NCBI RefSeq assembly: GCF_014652575.1
Contig: NZ_BMZB01000005.1
Location: forward strand, 62,001-126,000
Source: Asticcacaulis endophyticus
Lineage (GTDB): Bacteria > Pseudomonadota > Alphaproteobacteria > Caulobacterales > Caulobacteraceae
Reading direction: 5' to 3'
DNA length: 64,000 nt
The notes under the pieces were generated by a model that searched no databases, had not been told where the DNA came from, and was given only the letters and a program-made list of their open reading frames with translations. The first letter of the stretch is position 1. The number at the start of each line of letters is the position of its first letter. Shown in pieces: positions 1 through 7,205 of the stretch. The position numbers were made by a program, and so were the translations under genes.

Positions 1-148
1 TACCGGTATCGGCCTTGTCGCCGCTATCCCGGCCGTTGTGTTCTACAACTACTTCAACGCTCAGATCGCCAATTACGGCACCCGCTCGGAGCAATTTGTT
101 TCGGAACTGATGAACTCGCTGTCGCGTCAACTCGACAAAGGGGCGTAA
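1..148 (+). CDS. exbB: ExbB/TolQ-family proton channel subunit, C-terminal end only
   Basis: Only the last 48 codons are in the window (frame from base 2, stop TAA at 146-148). The visible residues run TGIGLVAAIPAVVFYNYF, then a polar helix rich in S, E and R. This is the typical end of an ExbB/TolQ/MotA-type inner-membrane subunit: the last transmembrane helix with the TGIGLxxAIPA signature, then a cytoplasmic amphipathic tail. It lies 5 bp before exbD and two tonB genes, which fits an ExbB-ExbD-TonB proton-motive energy transducer. TolQ is the alternative, but tonB rather than tolR/tolA follows. The start lies outside the window. Confidence 0.85.
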   Translation, partial: TGIGLVAAIPAVVFYNYFNAQIANYGTRSEQFVSELMNSLSRQLDKGA

Positions 149-153
149 TCTAG

Positions 154-588
154 ATGGGAGCCAAGCTATCAGGTGGCGGCGGCTCGAAGTTTCAAATCGA
201 GCAGAACAGCGAAATTAACGTTACGCCGTTCGTCGATATCATGCTGGTACTTTTGATTATCTTCATGGTGGCCGCGCCTATGGCCACCGTGTCGGTAGAG
301 GTTCAAATGCCAACAGCCGTCGCACCACCTCAACAGAACCCGCCTAAGCCGGTTTACATATCCATCCAGGAAGATGGCGATGTCTTTATCGGTGACGGTC
401 CCACATCGGTTGATAGCATGGGGGCAGACCTCAAGCGACTGATCGGTAAGCGTAATCCCGACGAAGAGCGTATCTTTATTCGTGCAGACAAAAAGGTTCG
501 CTACGGCACCTTTATGGAAGTCATGAACGCATTGCAGGACAGTGGTTTCTACAGTGTGGCTCTGGTCGGCGAAGACGGTAACAAGTAA
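154..588 (+). CDS. exbD: Biopolymer transport protein ExbD
   Basis: 144 residues, the usual ExbD/TolR size. A short cytoplasmic N-terminus leads into one membrane helix at about residues 23-43 (VTPFVDIMLVLLIIFMVAAP). It contains the conserved Asp (D28) that carries protons in this family. The remaining ~100 residues form the periplasmic domain. ExbD works with ExbB in the inner membrane to couple the proton gradient to TonB. It starts 5 bp after the ExbB-like stop, and its own stop sits inside the Shine-Dalgarno of tonB, so the genes form one translationally linked operon. Confidence 0.92.
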   Translation: MGAKLSGGGGSKFQIEQNSEINVTPFVDIMLVLLIIFMVAAPMATVSVEVQMPTAVAPPQQNPPKPVYISIQEDGDVFIGDGPTSVDSMGADLKRLIGKRNPDEERIFIRADKKVRYGTFMEVMNALQDSGFYSVALVGEDGNK

Positions 589-604
589 GGAGGGCCCAGA
601 CATT

Positions 605-1324
605 ATGGTAGAGACCCCCCACAGACGCCGCGATCCTATTCTTGATCCGCCTGAGAATAAAAACAAAGGCCCGATCTGGATTGGTATTGGCGTTGCCGCC
701 GTATTCCACGTTGCTCTCGGTTACTATATCTACAAAGAGAAGTTCGAGATCAAAGAAATCCACTATGAGGATGAGAAGATAGATACGACGCTGGAGGAGC
801 TTCTGCCACCTCCACCGCCGCCACCGCCGCCTCCGCCTCCGCCGCCCGATCTGCCGCCGCCGCCACCCAAGCTCCAGATTCGTGAGCCGGTTATGACGGA
901 TGTACCGGCACCGGAGCCTATCCGGATCGAGCCAACCAAGAAGGAAGACCGCGTTGACTATGAGGGTCCTCCTCAAGTCATTCCTGGTCCGCCACCACCG
1001 CCTGCACCCGTGGTCCCAGCCGGACCGCGTTACGTGAAAGCGGAATGGGCCAGCTATCCTTCGGGTGAAGCTGCGCTCAACTTCTACCCACCGCGCGCTC
1101 TTGACGGTGAAGTCGAAGGTGAAGCCACGGTCGAATGTACTCTGGCCGGTAACGGCAAGGTTACAGGCTGTTCGGTCATCAGCGAAAAGCCTGCGGGCTA
1201 TAAGTTTGGTGAGCAAACCGTGAAGCTGCTGGTGCGTTATGCGCGCGCCAAACCGCAAACGGCTGATGGTGCTATTCAGGACGGCGATAAGATCAAGATC
1301 CGCTATCGCTGGACCTTGAACTAG
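605..1324 (+). CDS. tonB: Energy transducer TonB (first copy)
   Basis: 239 residues from the ATG at 605; an in-frame start at 542 would run back into exbD and is less likely. An AAGGAGG Shine-Dalgarno at 587-593 supports 605. One N-terminal membrane helix (about residues 22-40, WIGIGVAAVFHVALGYYIY) anchors it. A proline-rich spacer with an uninterrupted run of 14 Pro spans the periplasm. The C-terminal ~95 residues are the TonB domain that contacts TonB boxes of outer-membrane receptors and ends in the IRYRWTLN strand. The domain matches the second copy at 1684 very closely. A strong terminator follows. Confidence 0.92.
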   Translation: MVETPHRRRDPILDPPENKNKGPIWIGIGVAAVFHVALGYYIYKEKFEIKEIHYEDEKIDTTLEELLPPPPPPPPPPPPPPDLPPPPPKLQIREPVMTDVPAPEPIRIEPTKKEDRVDYEGPPQVIPGPPPPPAPVVPAGPRYVKAEWASYPSGEAALNFYPPRALDGEVEGEATVECTLAGNGKVTGCSVISEKPAGYKFGEQTVKLLVRYARAKPQTADGAIQDGDKIKIRYRWTLN

Positions 1325-1349
1325 GCTCAACTGATCCAAGTTAAAGAAA

Positions 1350-1384
1350 CACCCCGTGGTTTTGCCACGGGGTGTTTTTTTTTG
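1350..1384 (+). terminator. Rho-independent terminator after tonB copy 1
   Basis: A perfect stem CACCCCGTGG / CCACGGGGTG with a 4-base loop is followed by about nine T. It lies 26 bp after the tonB stop and closes the exbB-exbD-tonB unit. Confidence 0.93.
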
Positions 1385-1683
1385 CGTCAAGAGCACTCAT
1401 CCGGCGCGCGAATATTTGTGATCACAGTTTATTGACTTTGAGACGCAAAAATCTGCGGTACTCTGATGCTGCATTCCCTGGCGTAAGAACAGGGAGGCCT
1501 AACAACCATATGTCCTGACGTTTCTTAAGGTTCATGAGCTTTTGTGTGTCACGGTTTCGTGGCCAAAACCGCTTCATATTTGGCCTTTGGGTTTGTAATG
1601 CCCTTGCGCTGGCAGACCCGAAATTGTGACATGACAGGCGCAACCGACTGGCGGGGCGTCGCGACCTTTTACAGGGGTTAATC
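1385..1683 (+). promoter_or_regulatory. Intergenic region before the second tonB
   Basis: About 300 bp without a convincing gene, between the terminator and the second tonB. It presumably carries that gene's promoter, since transcription from upstream should stop at the terminator. A TTGACT hexamer occurs near 1433, but I see no convincing -10 partner. No clear operator palindrome was found. An 87-residue minus-strand frame here has no recognisable features and overlaps the tonB start, so it was not called. Confidence 0.35.
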
Positions 1684-2394
1684 ATGTCCGAAGTGGCGCA
1701 CAGCCTTCATCATCCGCTTTTTGCCACGGCCGGCCAACGCCGATTGTCACCGTCTGTCATGGCCGGGCTTGGCATAGCCGCCCTGTTACATGCAGGGATT
1801 GCGGTCTATCTGTTTAATCAGAATTTTCAGATCATTGAGCCGCCAACCCTGCCGCCCGAAGTCATAACCAAGGGCGTCATGGTCCGGTTTGCGCCGCCAC
1901 CGCCTACGCCGCAACCGAAATCACCGCCCATTGATCTGCATAAGCCGACCGTAATAACTCCGCTGGCACCGCCACCAATCCCGGTTGAACCGTCTACGGT
2001 CGAAGCCGGGCCATCAACCATAACATCGCCGCCCGCCACGATAGCAACTGGGGCACCCACCGAGGCTACGGGTACATCCTCGCAACCGGCGACAAGTCCT
2101 TACGTAAAGGCGCAGTGGGCCAGCTATCCGACCGGGGAGGCGGCGCTGAGCTATTACCCCAAGCGCGCCCTTGACGGCGAAGTCGAAGGGGAGGCGTTGG
2201 TTGAATGTACGTTTAACGCTACGGGCAAGATTACGGCCTGTGCGGTTTTGTCTGAAAACCCGGCCAAGTACGGCTTTGGACAGGCAACGGTGGACCTGTT
2301 GGTTGCACACGCCCGCGCCAAGCCCCAAACCGCTAATGGTGCCTTGCGTGATGGTGACAAGATGAAGATCCGTTATCGCTGGTCGCTTGACTGA
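1684..2394 (+). CDS. tonB: Energy transducer TonB (second copy)
   Basis: 236 residues, start ATG at 1684. One N-terminal membrane helix (about 26-44, VMAGLGIAALLHAGIAVYLF) is followed by a Pro/Thr/Ala-rich periplasmic spacer without the long Pro run of copy 1. The C-terminal TonB domain is nearly colinear with copy 1 (YVKAQWASYPTGEAALSYYP here, YVKAEWASYPSGEAALNFYP there). The copies most likely arose by tandem duplication. The anchor and spacer have diverged while the receptor-contacting domain has not, which suggests different partners or expression rather than different receptors. It is flanked by its own terminator. Confidence 0.9.
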   Translation: MSEVAHSLHHPLFATAGQRRLSPSVMAGLGIAALLHAGIAVYLFNQNFQIIEPPTLPPEVITKGVMVRFAPPPPTPQPKSPPIDLHKPTVITPLAPPPIPVEPSTVEAGPSTITSPPATIATGAPTEATGTSSQPATSPYVKAQWASYPTGEAALSYYPKRALDGEVEGEALVECTFNATGKITACAVLSENPAKYGFGQATVDLLVAHARAKPQTANGALRDGDKMKIRYRWSLD

Positions 2395-2419
2395 GTAAAC
2401 GGTAAAATGTGAACATAAG

Positions 2420-2455
2420 CACTCCGGGTAGTGATGCCCGGAGTGTTCCGTTTTG
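2420..2455 (+). terminator. Rho-independent terminator after tonB copy 2
   Basis: A 9-bp perfect stem CACTCCGGG / CCCGGAGTG with an 8-base loop is followed by TTCCGTTTT. It lies 25 bp after the tonB stop. Confidence 0.85.
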
Positions 2456-2653
2456 GGGGGAGATAATGAGAATCGCCACATAGGTCGTGCCGTAATATTT
2501 GTAGCGGGATTGGGGCTGAGCCAGGTATCGGCGGTAATTGCGTATACGGCGGAGGGGGCGACGGCGCCGACTTATGAGATTGCCTGATTGTAATTTAATA
2601 CGGGCTGGGCGATAGTTCGCGAAAATTGGAACAGGCATCAGGTGACATCGCTC

Positions 2654-3409
2654 ATGAACTCAAAACATATATTCGCAGGTATAGCCGCCCTTACGTTGGC
2701 GTCGGTTGCGGCCTGCACTACCAACGAAACGCTGGGGCGGTCACAATTACTACTGGTCGATAACGCGCAACTGGCCGAACCCGCCATGGCGGCCTGGCAG
2801 GAAACGCTCAAGACCTCAAAGATTTCCAATGATGCCGAGATGAATCGCCGGGTGAAAACCGTCGGCGCCCGTATCGTTCAGGCTGCGGGCCTGTCGGGTC
2901 AAGCGTGGGAATATGTGGTGTTCGACAACCCTCAACCCAATGCCTTTGTCATTCCCGGCAATAAGGTCGGCGTCAATTCCGGCCTGTTTAAGGTCGTCAA
3001 AAACGACGACCAACTGGCCGCGGTTCTGGGCCACGAAACCGGCCACAATATCGCGCAGCATGCCGCCGAGCGCTATTCGCAGCAGGTGGCGACTTCGGTC
3101 GGTATTCAGGTCGCGGCCGGGGCCACATCTGGCCGTACCCAGCAGGCGATCTCAAGCTATGGCGGCATCGGGGCGCAACTGGGCGTTATCCTGCCGTTTT
3201 CGCGCCAGCATGAACTGGAGGCTGATAAGATCGGCGTCGATCTGATGGCTAAGGCTGGTTACAAACCGTCTGAATCGATCGCCCTGTGGCGCAATATGGC
3301 CGCGCAACGCACCGGCGGGGCTCAGCCGCAGTTCCTGTCGACCCACCCGTCGGATGACACCCGCATCAGCCAGCTAGAGGCCTATATCAAGTCGAAGGGC
3401 TATAGCTGA
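2654..3409 (+). CDS. M48-family zinc metalloprotease, lipoprotein
   Basis: 251 residues from the ATG at 2654; a GTG at 2642 in the same frame would add four residues. The N-terminus is a lipoprotein signal peptide with lipobox SVAAC (Cys21). The zinc motif HETGH lies at about residues 127-131, preceded by the beta strand typical of M48 proteins. The third zinc ligand is the Glu of ELEADKIG about 60 residues later. The size and layout match outer-membrane-attached M48 peptidases of the LoiP/YcaL type, which clear misfolded envelope proteins. The substrate cannot be told from sequence. It is monocistronic, followed by the tRNA-His gene. Confidence 0.88.
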   Translation: MNSKHIFAGIAALTLASVAACTTNETLGRSQLLLVDNAQLAEPAMAAWQETLKTSKISNDAEMNRRVKTVGARIVQAAGLSGQAWEYVVFDNPQPNAFVIPGNKVGVNSGLFKVVKNDDQLAAVLGHETGHNIAQHAAERYSQQVATSVGIQVAAGATSGRTQQAISSYGGIGAQLGVILPFSRQHELEADKIGVDLMAKAGYKPSESIALWRNMAAQRTGGAQPQFLSTHPSDDTRISQLEAYIKSKGYS

Positions 3410-3467
3410 TCCTCCACAGCAAAGTTATTCGCTTGAGCATAATTGTGCCTTTGGCATAACTTCGCAC

Positions 3468-3496
3468 TTGATCACGGGCGCGGCCTCGGTTAGAGA
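3468..3496 (+). promoter_or_regulatory. Candidate promoter of tRNA-His
   Basis: TTGATC at 3468-3473, a 17-bp spacer and TAGAGA at 3491-3496. It would start transcription about 40 bp before the mature tRNA. The match is only moderate, so this is a candidate. Confidence 0.3.
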
Positions 3497-3542
3497 CAGC
3501 GCCCTGACATTGTGTCGTGTACGCTATGTCTTGTGATAGCGT

Positions 3543-3618
3543 GCCGTCTTAGCTCACTTGGTAGAGCGCCAGATTGTGGCTCTGGAGGTAGCTGGTTCGA
3601 AACCAGCAGACGGTACCA
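3543..3618 (+). tRNA. tRNA-His (anticodon GTG), lacking G-1
   Basis: 76 nt including an encoded CCA (3616-3618). The acceptor GCCGTCT pairs with AGACGGT, leaving a G1-U72 wobble pair. The D stem is GCTC/GAGC, the anticodon GTG sits exactly at positions 34-36 (3576-3578), and the T arm is GCTGG-TTCGAAA-CCAGC. The base before position 1 is T and the discriminator is A73. The genome therefore does not encode the G-1:C73 pair found in almost all other tRNA-His. This is the known state of a subgroup of alphaproteobacteria including Caulobacter, whose HisRS reads U72, A73 and the anticodon instead. Confidence 0.96.
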
Positions 3619-3666
3619 TCACAAACCCTTTCTAATGGTCATATTGCCGCAAAAAGCGAATATGCG

Positions 3667-4752
3667 ATGACGGCATCACCCTATAGCGTAATCATAATCG
3701 GCGGTGGCATAGTGGGCCTGTGTGTGGGCTTACGCGCGCTTGATCTGGGGCTGTCGGCGACGATTGTGGCCAAGGACGATGTGATGGCGACGACCTCGGC
3801 CATGTCGGCGGGCATGGTCGCCCCCGCATTGGAGGCCATGACCGAAGCCGATCCTCACCTAAGCTTTGCCCGCTATGCGACGGCGCAGAAATCATGGACG
3901 GCCTTTGCGGACGGTATTGGGCTGAGCGAGGTGCTTGAAATGGCACAGCCGGGCATCTGGTTGTGGGAGCCGGGGCCCACGGCGGATGACATGCTGAAAC
4001 GCTTTACCGACATGGGGGCGCGCGCCAAGCTGATGACGGACGCGAGCCTTGGGGCGATTGGCTATGACGCACCGTTTGAGGGCATCGAAATTTCCGGCGA
4101 TTGGGTAATCTCGCCGGAACCAGTTTTGGCCTATCTCAAAAACCTTTTCCTTGAGCGCGGCGGGCAATGGCGTGAGGCCAATGTGCTTAAGGTCACCGCC
4201 CATGAGGTCGTGCTGACGGATGATGAACGCCTGAACGCCGGCCATGTGGTGGTGTGCGCGGGCTTTGGTTCGGCGCGCTTTGCGGAAGGCGTGCCGTCGC
4301 TGTCGGCCCTGTCGCCGATCAAAGGGCATTTGCTGGATATTACGCGCAAATCTGATCCGGCGCTGGCCGGGCGTATGGTGCGCTCGCCGTGGGGCTATTT
4401 TGTGTTCTATGACGGCCTGTCGAAATTCGGCGCGACCATGCAGAGCGGACGCGGCGATTTGGACGTCGAAGATAGTGCTGTGGCGTCCTTGAAAGACAAG
4501 TCGCCGAAATTCACGTCGGGTCTGGTGTCCGCGATTGATGATGACGCGGTGGCGCGGGTCGGGGTGCGGGCCGCCAGTCCCGATCACTGGCCGCTGATTG
4601 GTAAGGATGCAGCGTCTGGCGTGTGGGTGGCCACAGCTATGCGCCGTAATGGCTGGATCTATGGGCCCTATGCGGCCGAAGCGATTATCGCGGGTTTGAC
4701 CGGTGTAACTTTGCCGGACGATGCCGCGCTGTATGACCCGAACAGGTTTTAA
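3667..4752 (+). CDS. FAD-dependent amine/glycine oxidase, ThiO-like
   Basis: 361 residues. The Rossmann dinucleotide-binding motif GGGIVG is at residues 12-17, and the SAGMVAP segment near 47-53 is typical of the DAO/ThiO flavoprotein family. The C-terminus has the FAD-contacting GVRAASPDHWPLIG segment and the MRRNGWIYGPYAAE end seen in glycine oxidases. ThiO makes dehydroglycine for the thiazole of thiamine; other DAO-family members oxidise other small amines or amino acids. No thi genes are nearby, so the substrate is open. It is a single-gene unit, followed by an inverted-repeat region without an obvious T-run. Confidence 0.75.
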   Translation: MTASPYSVIIIGGGIVGLCVGLRALDLGLSATIVAKDDVMATTSAMSAGMVAPALEAMTEADPHLSFARYATAQKSWTAFADGIGLSEVLEMAQPGIWLWEPGPTADDMLKRFTDMGARAKLMTDASLGAIGYDAPFEGIEISGDWVISPEPVLAYLKNLFLERGGQWREANVLKVTAHEVVLTDDERLNAGHVVVCAGFGSARFAEGVPSLSALSPIKGHLLDITRKSDPALAGRMVRSPWGYFVFYDGLSKFGATMQSGRGDLDVEDSAVASLKDKSPKFTSGLVSAIDDDAVARVGVRAASPDHWPLIGKDAASGVWVATAMRRNGWIYGPYAAEAIIAGLTGVTLPDDAALYDPNRF

Positions 4753-4753
4753 T

Positions 4754-4815
4754 CCAACTTCCATTCGGAAGTTGGCAAGGGCGACTGCCCGCCGCCGCTT
4801 ATGCGGCGAGCCATG
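4754..4815. repeat. Palindromic intergenic region (REP-like)
   Basis: A perfect 9-bp inverted repeat CCAACTTCC-ATTC-GGAAGTTGG (4754-4775) sits just after the flavoprotein stop. A second short hairpin built on CGCCGC-TTAT-GCGGCG and a GCGGCG repeat follows. Neither has a T-run, so they may be mRNA 3'-end stabilisers or REP-like repeats rather than terminators. Confidence 0.5.
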
Positions 4816-4875
4816 CGGCGTTTGAGCTAAAGCAAATTAATCCCTCATTAACCATAAGGCGGCAAAATTTGCCGT

Positions 4876-5733
4876 ATGAAATTCGGTTTGATTCCCACAT
4901 CCGGCGGTGAGGCTGCGGCCAAAACCAGTACCAATCCGGTCATGCAGGCCCTGCAACGGGCTTCGCAGACGACCGGCGTGGATTTCAGCTATCTGGTCAA
5001 GACCGCCCAGCGCGAAAGCTCGCTCAATCCGCGCGCCAAGGCCCCAACGTCTTCGGCGGCGGGCTTGTTTCAATTTATCGAGCAGACCTGGCTGGCCACG
5101 GTCAAAAGCCACGGCGCCAAGCACGGCTACGGCACCTATGCCAATCAGATCGTCAAGGGCACTAATGGCCGGTACAGCGTGCCTGATGCCAGCGCCCGTA
5201 AGCAGGTGCTGGGTCTGCGCTATGATGCCACCGCCGCGTCGACCATGGGGGCGGAACTGACGGCGGGTAATGCCGCCTACCTCAAAGGGCGGACGGGGCG
5301 TAATCCGTCGGCGGGTGAGCTATATGCCGCGCATTTTCTGGGGCCAGCCGGAGCGGCGCAACTGATGCAGGCCCATGATAGCCGGCCGGGGGCATCAGCG
5401 GCGGCTCTGTTCCCGCAGGCGGCGTCGGCCAATCGCTCGATATTCTACAAACAGGGCCGGGCGGCCACCGTGGCCGAAGTCATGGCCAATCTGACCCACA
5501 AGGCCGGGGGCGCGGTGACTATGCCGGACGTGCAACCCGATGCCATCGAGGAAAGCTTGAGCGGGTTTCTGGTGGCGCGCGCCCAGCGGGTTGATGCCAA
5601 TCAGGCGTTGCTCGATATGATGTTCGGCTCGGACAACGGCGATAAGGGGATGTTGTTCCAGACCCAACTCCTGTCGGCCTTCGGTCCGGAAAAGGACGAA
5701 GACCAACAGGATAAGAGCGGTCTGTTCGGTTAG
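4876..5733 (+). CDS. Lytic transglycosylase-like protein (SLT fold)
   Basis: 285 residues. Residues ~20-110 resemble the goose-lysozyme/SLT catalytic fold: the helix AQRESSLNP has the likely catalytic Glu47 and is followed by SSAAGLFQFIEQTW, the usual second motif. No signal peptide is visible, which is common in the alphaproteobacterial members. The C-terminal ~100 residues are of unknown function. Such enzymes cleave peptidoglycan glycan strands, often locally for flagella or secretion systems, but no such genes are adjacent. Its stop overlaps the stop of the convergent Sel1 gene by 4 bp. Confidence 0.8.
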   Translation: MKFGLIPTSGGEAAAKTSTNPVMQALQRASQTTGVDFSYLVKTAQRESSLNPRAKAPTSSAAGLFQFIEQTWLATVKSHGAKHGYGTYANQIVKGTNGRYSVPDASARKQVLGLRYDATAASTMGAELTAGNAAYLKGRTGRNPSAGELYAAHFLGPAGAAQLMQAHDSRPGASAAALFPQAASANRSIFYKQGRAATVAEVMANLTHKAGGAVTMPDVQPDAIEESLSGFLVARAQRVDANQALLDMMFGSDNGDKGMLFQTQLLSAFGPEKDEDQQDKSGLFG

Positions 5734-7187
5734 GCTTGCGGGGATAACAGGGCTTCGGCGGCGGCTTTTTCAGCCGGTGTCATCCGTCCTTCCAGAATTT
5801 TAAGCACCGCTTCGGCATTGGGGTGACCGGCTGTCTGCGCCAGCGTCAACCACGCATAGGCCTTGGTGTGATCAGTCTCGCCGCCTTCGCCCTTCATCAT
5901 CATGACCCCAAGGTTAAACATGCCGTCGGCCTGACCGCGCACGGCGGCGGCTTCAAACCACTTACGAGCCATGACCTGATCCTTGGGCAGTATCTGTCCG
6001 TTGTAGAAATAGGTGCCGAGCGCATTCTGGGCGTCACCGTCGCCGCCAATCGCCGCTTCCTTATAGAGGCTCAAAGCCCTATCTGGATCGGCCTTGACGT
6101 TTTCGCCCAAATCATAGGCCCGCGCCACAGCATAGGTAGCGCCCGGATGCTTTTGCCTGGCGGCGTGCCAGTACCAGTCCAGTGCCTTATTCGGGTCAGC
6201 TTTAATAGTTTCCTCGCCGGAATAGAGTATATTGGCCAGCGCATACTGGGCGGGCGCAAAGCTATATTCCGCCGCACCCGTGTACAGTTTAGCGGCTTTA
6301 CCTAAATCACGTGGTGTATCGTAACCAAAATAATAGATGTCGCCTAAAGCCTTACCTGCGGGAACAAAGCCCAGATCATAGGCGCGGTCGAACCATTTTC
6401 GGGTCGCTTTCGGATTCTTAGGCACATCAAAACCGATCAGATAAATCTTGGCCAGCATCATGGAGGCTTCGGCCTTGGGGCTCATCCGGTCGGGACGTGT
6501 GGGATCATAAGGACGAGGCGTAACCTTTTCATGACCTGCGGCAGCGTCTTCAAACCATTTAATGGCTTCGGGGACATCCTTTTCCGTGGCCACGCCGTAA
6601 AGGTGCATTTTGGCGATCATGACGGCGGCTTCGCGATATCCCATCTTTGAATAGGACTTTTTGAACATCGCGAGGGCTTCGGGATATTTTCCAGCGTTGA
6701 ACAGGTCTGCGGCGTCGCGCATGGTTGTGTCGCGGCGAGCAATATGCGCCCGCCCGGCGGCAAACCCATAATCCGCAGCACTACAGCCGCTGAAGCCGCT
6801 GCGGTCATCGGCGGTGCGGCTTCGGTCAAAGGCAGAAAAACCTGTTGAGGCGTCACCGAACGGGCTGCTGGCGCTGAAAGTTTGGCGGTCGTAGCTTTGC
6901 TGGCGTATGGCGCCGCGGACATAGTCAGCCGTGCTGGCGTTTTGCCCTGACATGAAACCGCAGGAGGACGCGGTGTCGGTTCTGATCGTCAGCCCGCTTG
7001 TGGGGGGTTTCAGTTTGCCGAATACGGTAACTGTGGTGACGTCGCCCTCAGCCGCCGGATTTGATGGGGCGGGTTGGGACGGAGGTGGCGTCGTCGCAGG
7101 CGTTTGGGCTTGCGCAACATAGGCGGCGCACATCGTCATGACCGTCAGCACCAGTGTGCGATGGATATTTGCAGAGCTCATTTTCAT
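5730..7187 (-). CDS. Exported Sel1-repeat (TPR-like) protein, copy A
   Basis: 485 residues with a signal peptide ending AYVAQAQ. From about residue 150 it consists of Sel1-like repeats (for example AVMIAKMHLYGVATEKDVPE, then KWFDRAYDLGFVPAGKALGD), about seven units to the C-terminus. Sel1 repeats form alpha-solenoid scaffolds for protein contacts, often in envelope signalling or stress. Before the repeats is a low-complexity Ser/Thr-rich region with two motifs shared with the neighbouring gene: a SSCGF segment near residue 75 and CSAADYGFAAGR. It is a tandem paralogue of the gene at 7206-8762, 18 bp downstream of it. The partner is unknown. Confidence 0.85.
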   Translation of the reverse strand: MKMSSANIHRTLVLTVMTMCAAYVAQAQTPATTPPPSQPAPSNPAAEGDVTTVTVFGKLKPPTSGLTIRTDTASSCGFMSGQNASTADYVRGAIRQQSYDRQTFSASSPFGDASTGFSAFDRSRTADDRSGFSGCSAADYGFAAGRAHIARRDTTMRDAADLFNAGKYPEALAMFKKSYSKMGYREAAVMIAKMHLYGVATEKDVPEAIKWFEDAAAGHEKVTPRPYDPTRPDRMSPKAEASMMLAKIYLIGFDVPKNPKATRKWFDRAYDLGFVPAGKALGDIYYFGYDTPRDLGKAAKLYTGAAEYSFAPAQYALANILYSGEETIKADPNKALDWYWHAARQKHPGATYAVARAYDLGENVKADPDRALSLYKEAAIGGDGDAQNALGTYFYNGQILPKDQVMARKWFEAAAVRGQADGMFNLGVMMMKGEGGETDHTKAYAWLTLAQTAGHPNAEAVLKILEGRMTPAEKAAAEALLSPQA

Positions 7188-7205
7188 AATTCCGCCTTAA
7201 CTCAC

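Noticed and set aside
1422-1685. 87-codon minus-strand frame between the two tonB genes
   Set aside because: Start overlaps tonB copy 2 in opposite orientation; no motif and poor composition.
2453-2587. TTG-initiated 44-codon frame with a hydrophobic segment (VIFVAGLGLSQVSAV) before the M48 gene
   Set aside because: No Shine-Dalgarno at the TTG; the nearby ATG after GGGGGGAG is in another frame and stops after five codons. It could be a frameshifted remnant, but evidence is too weak.
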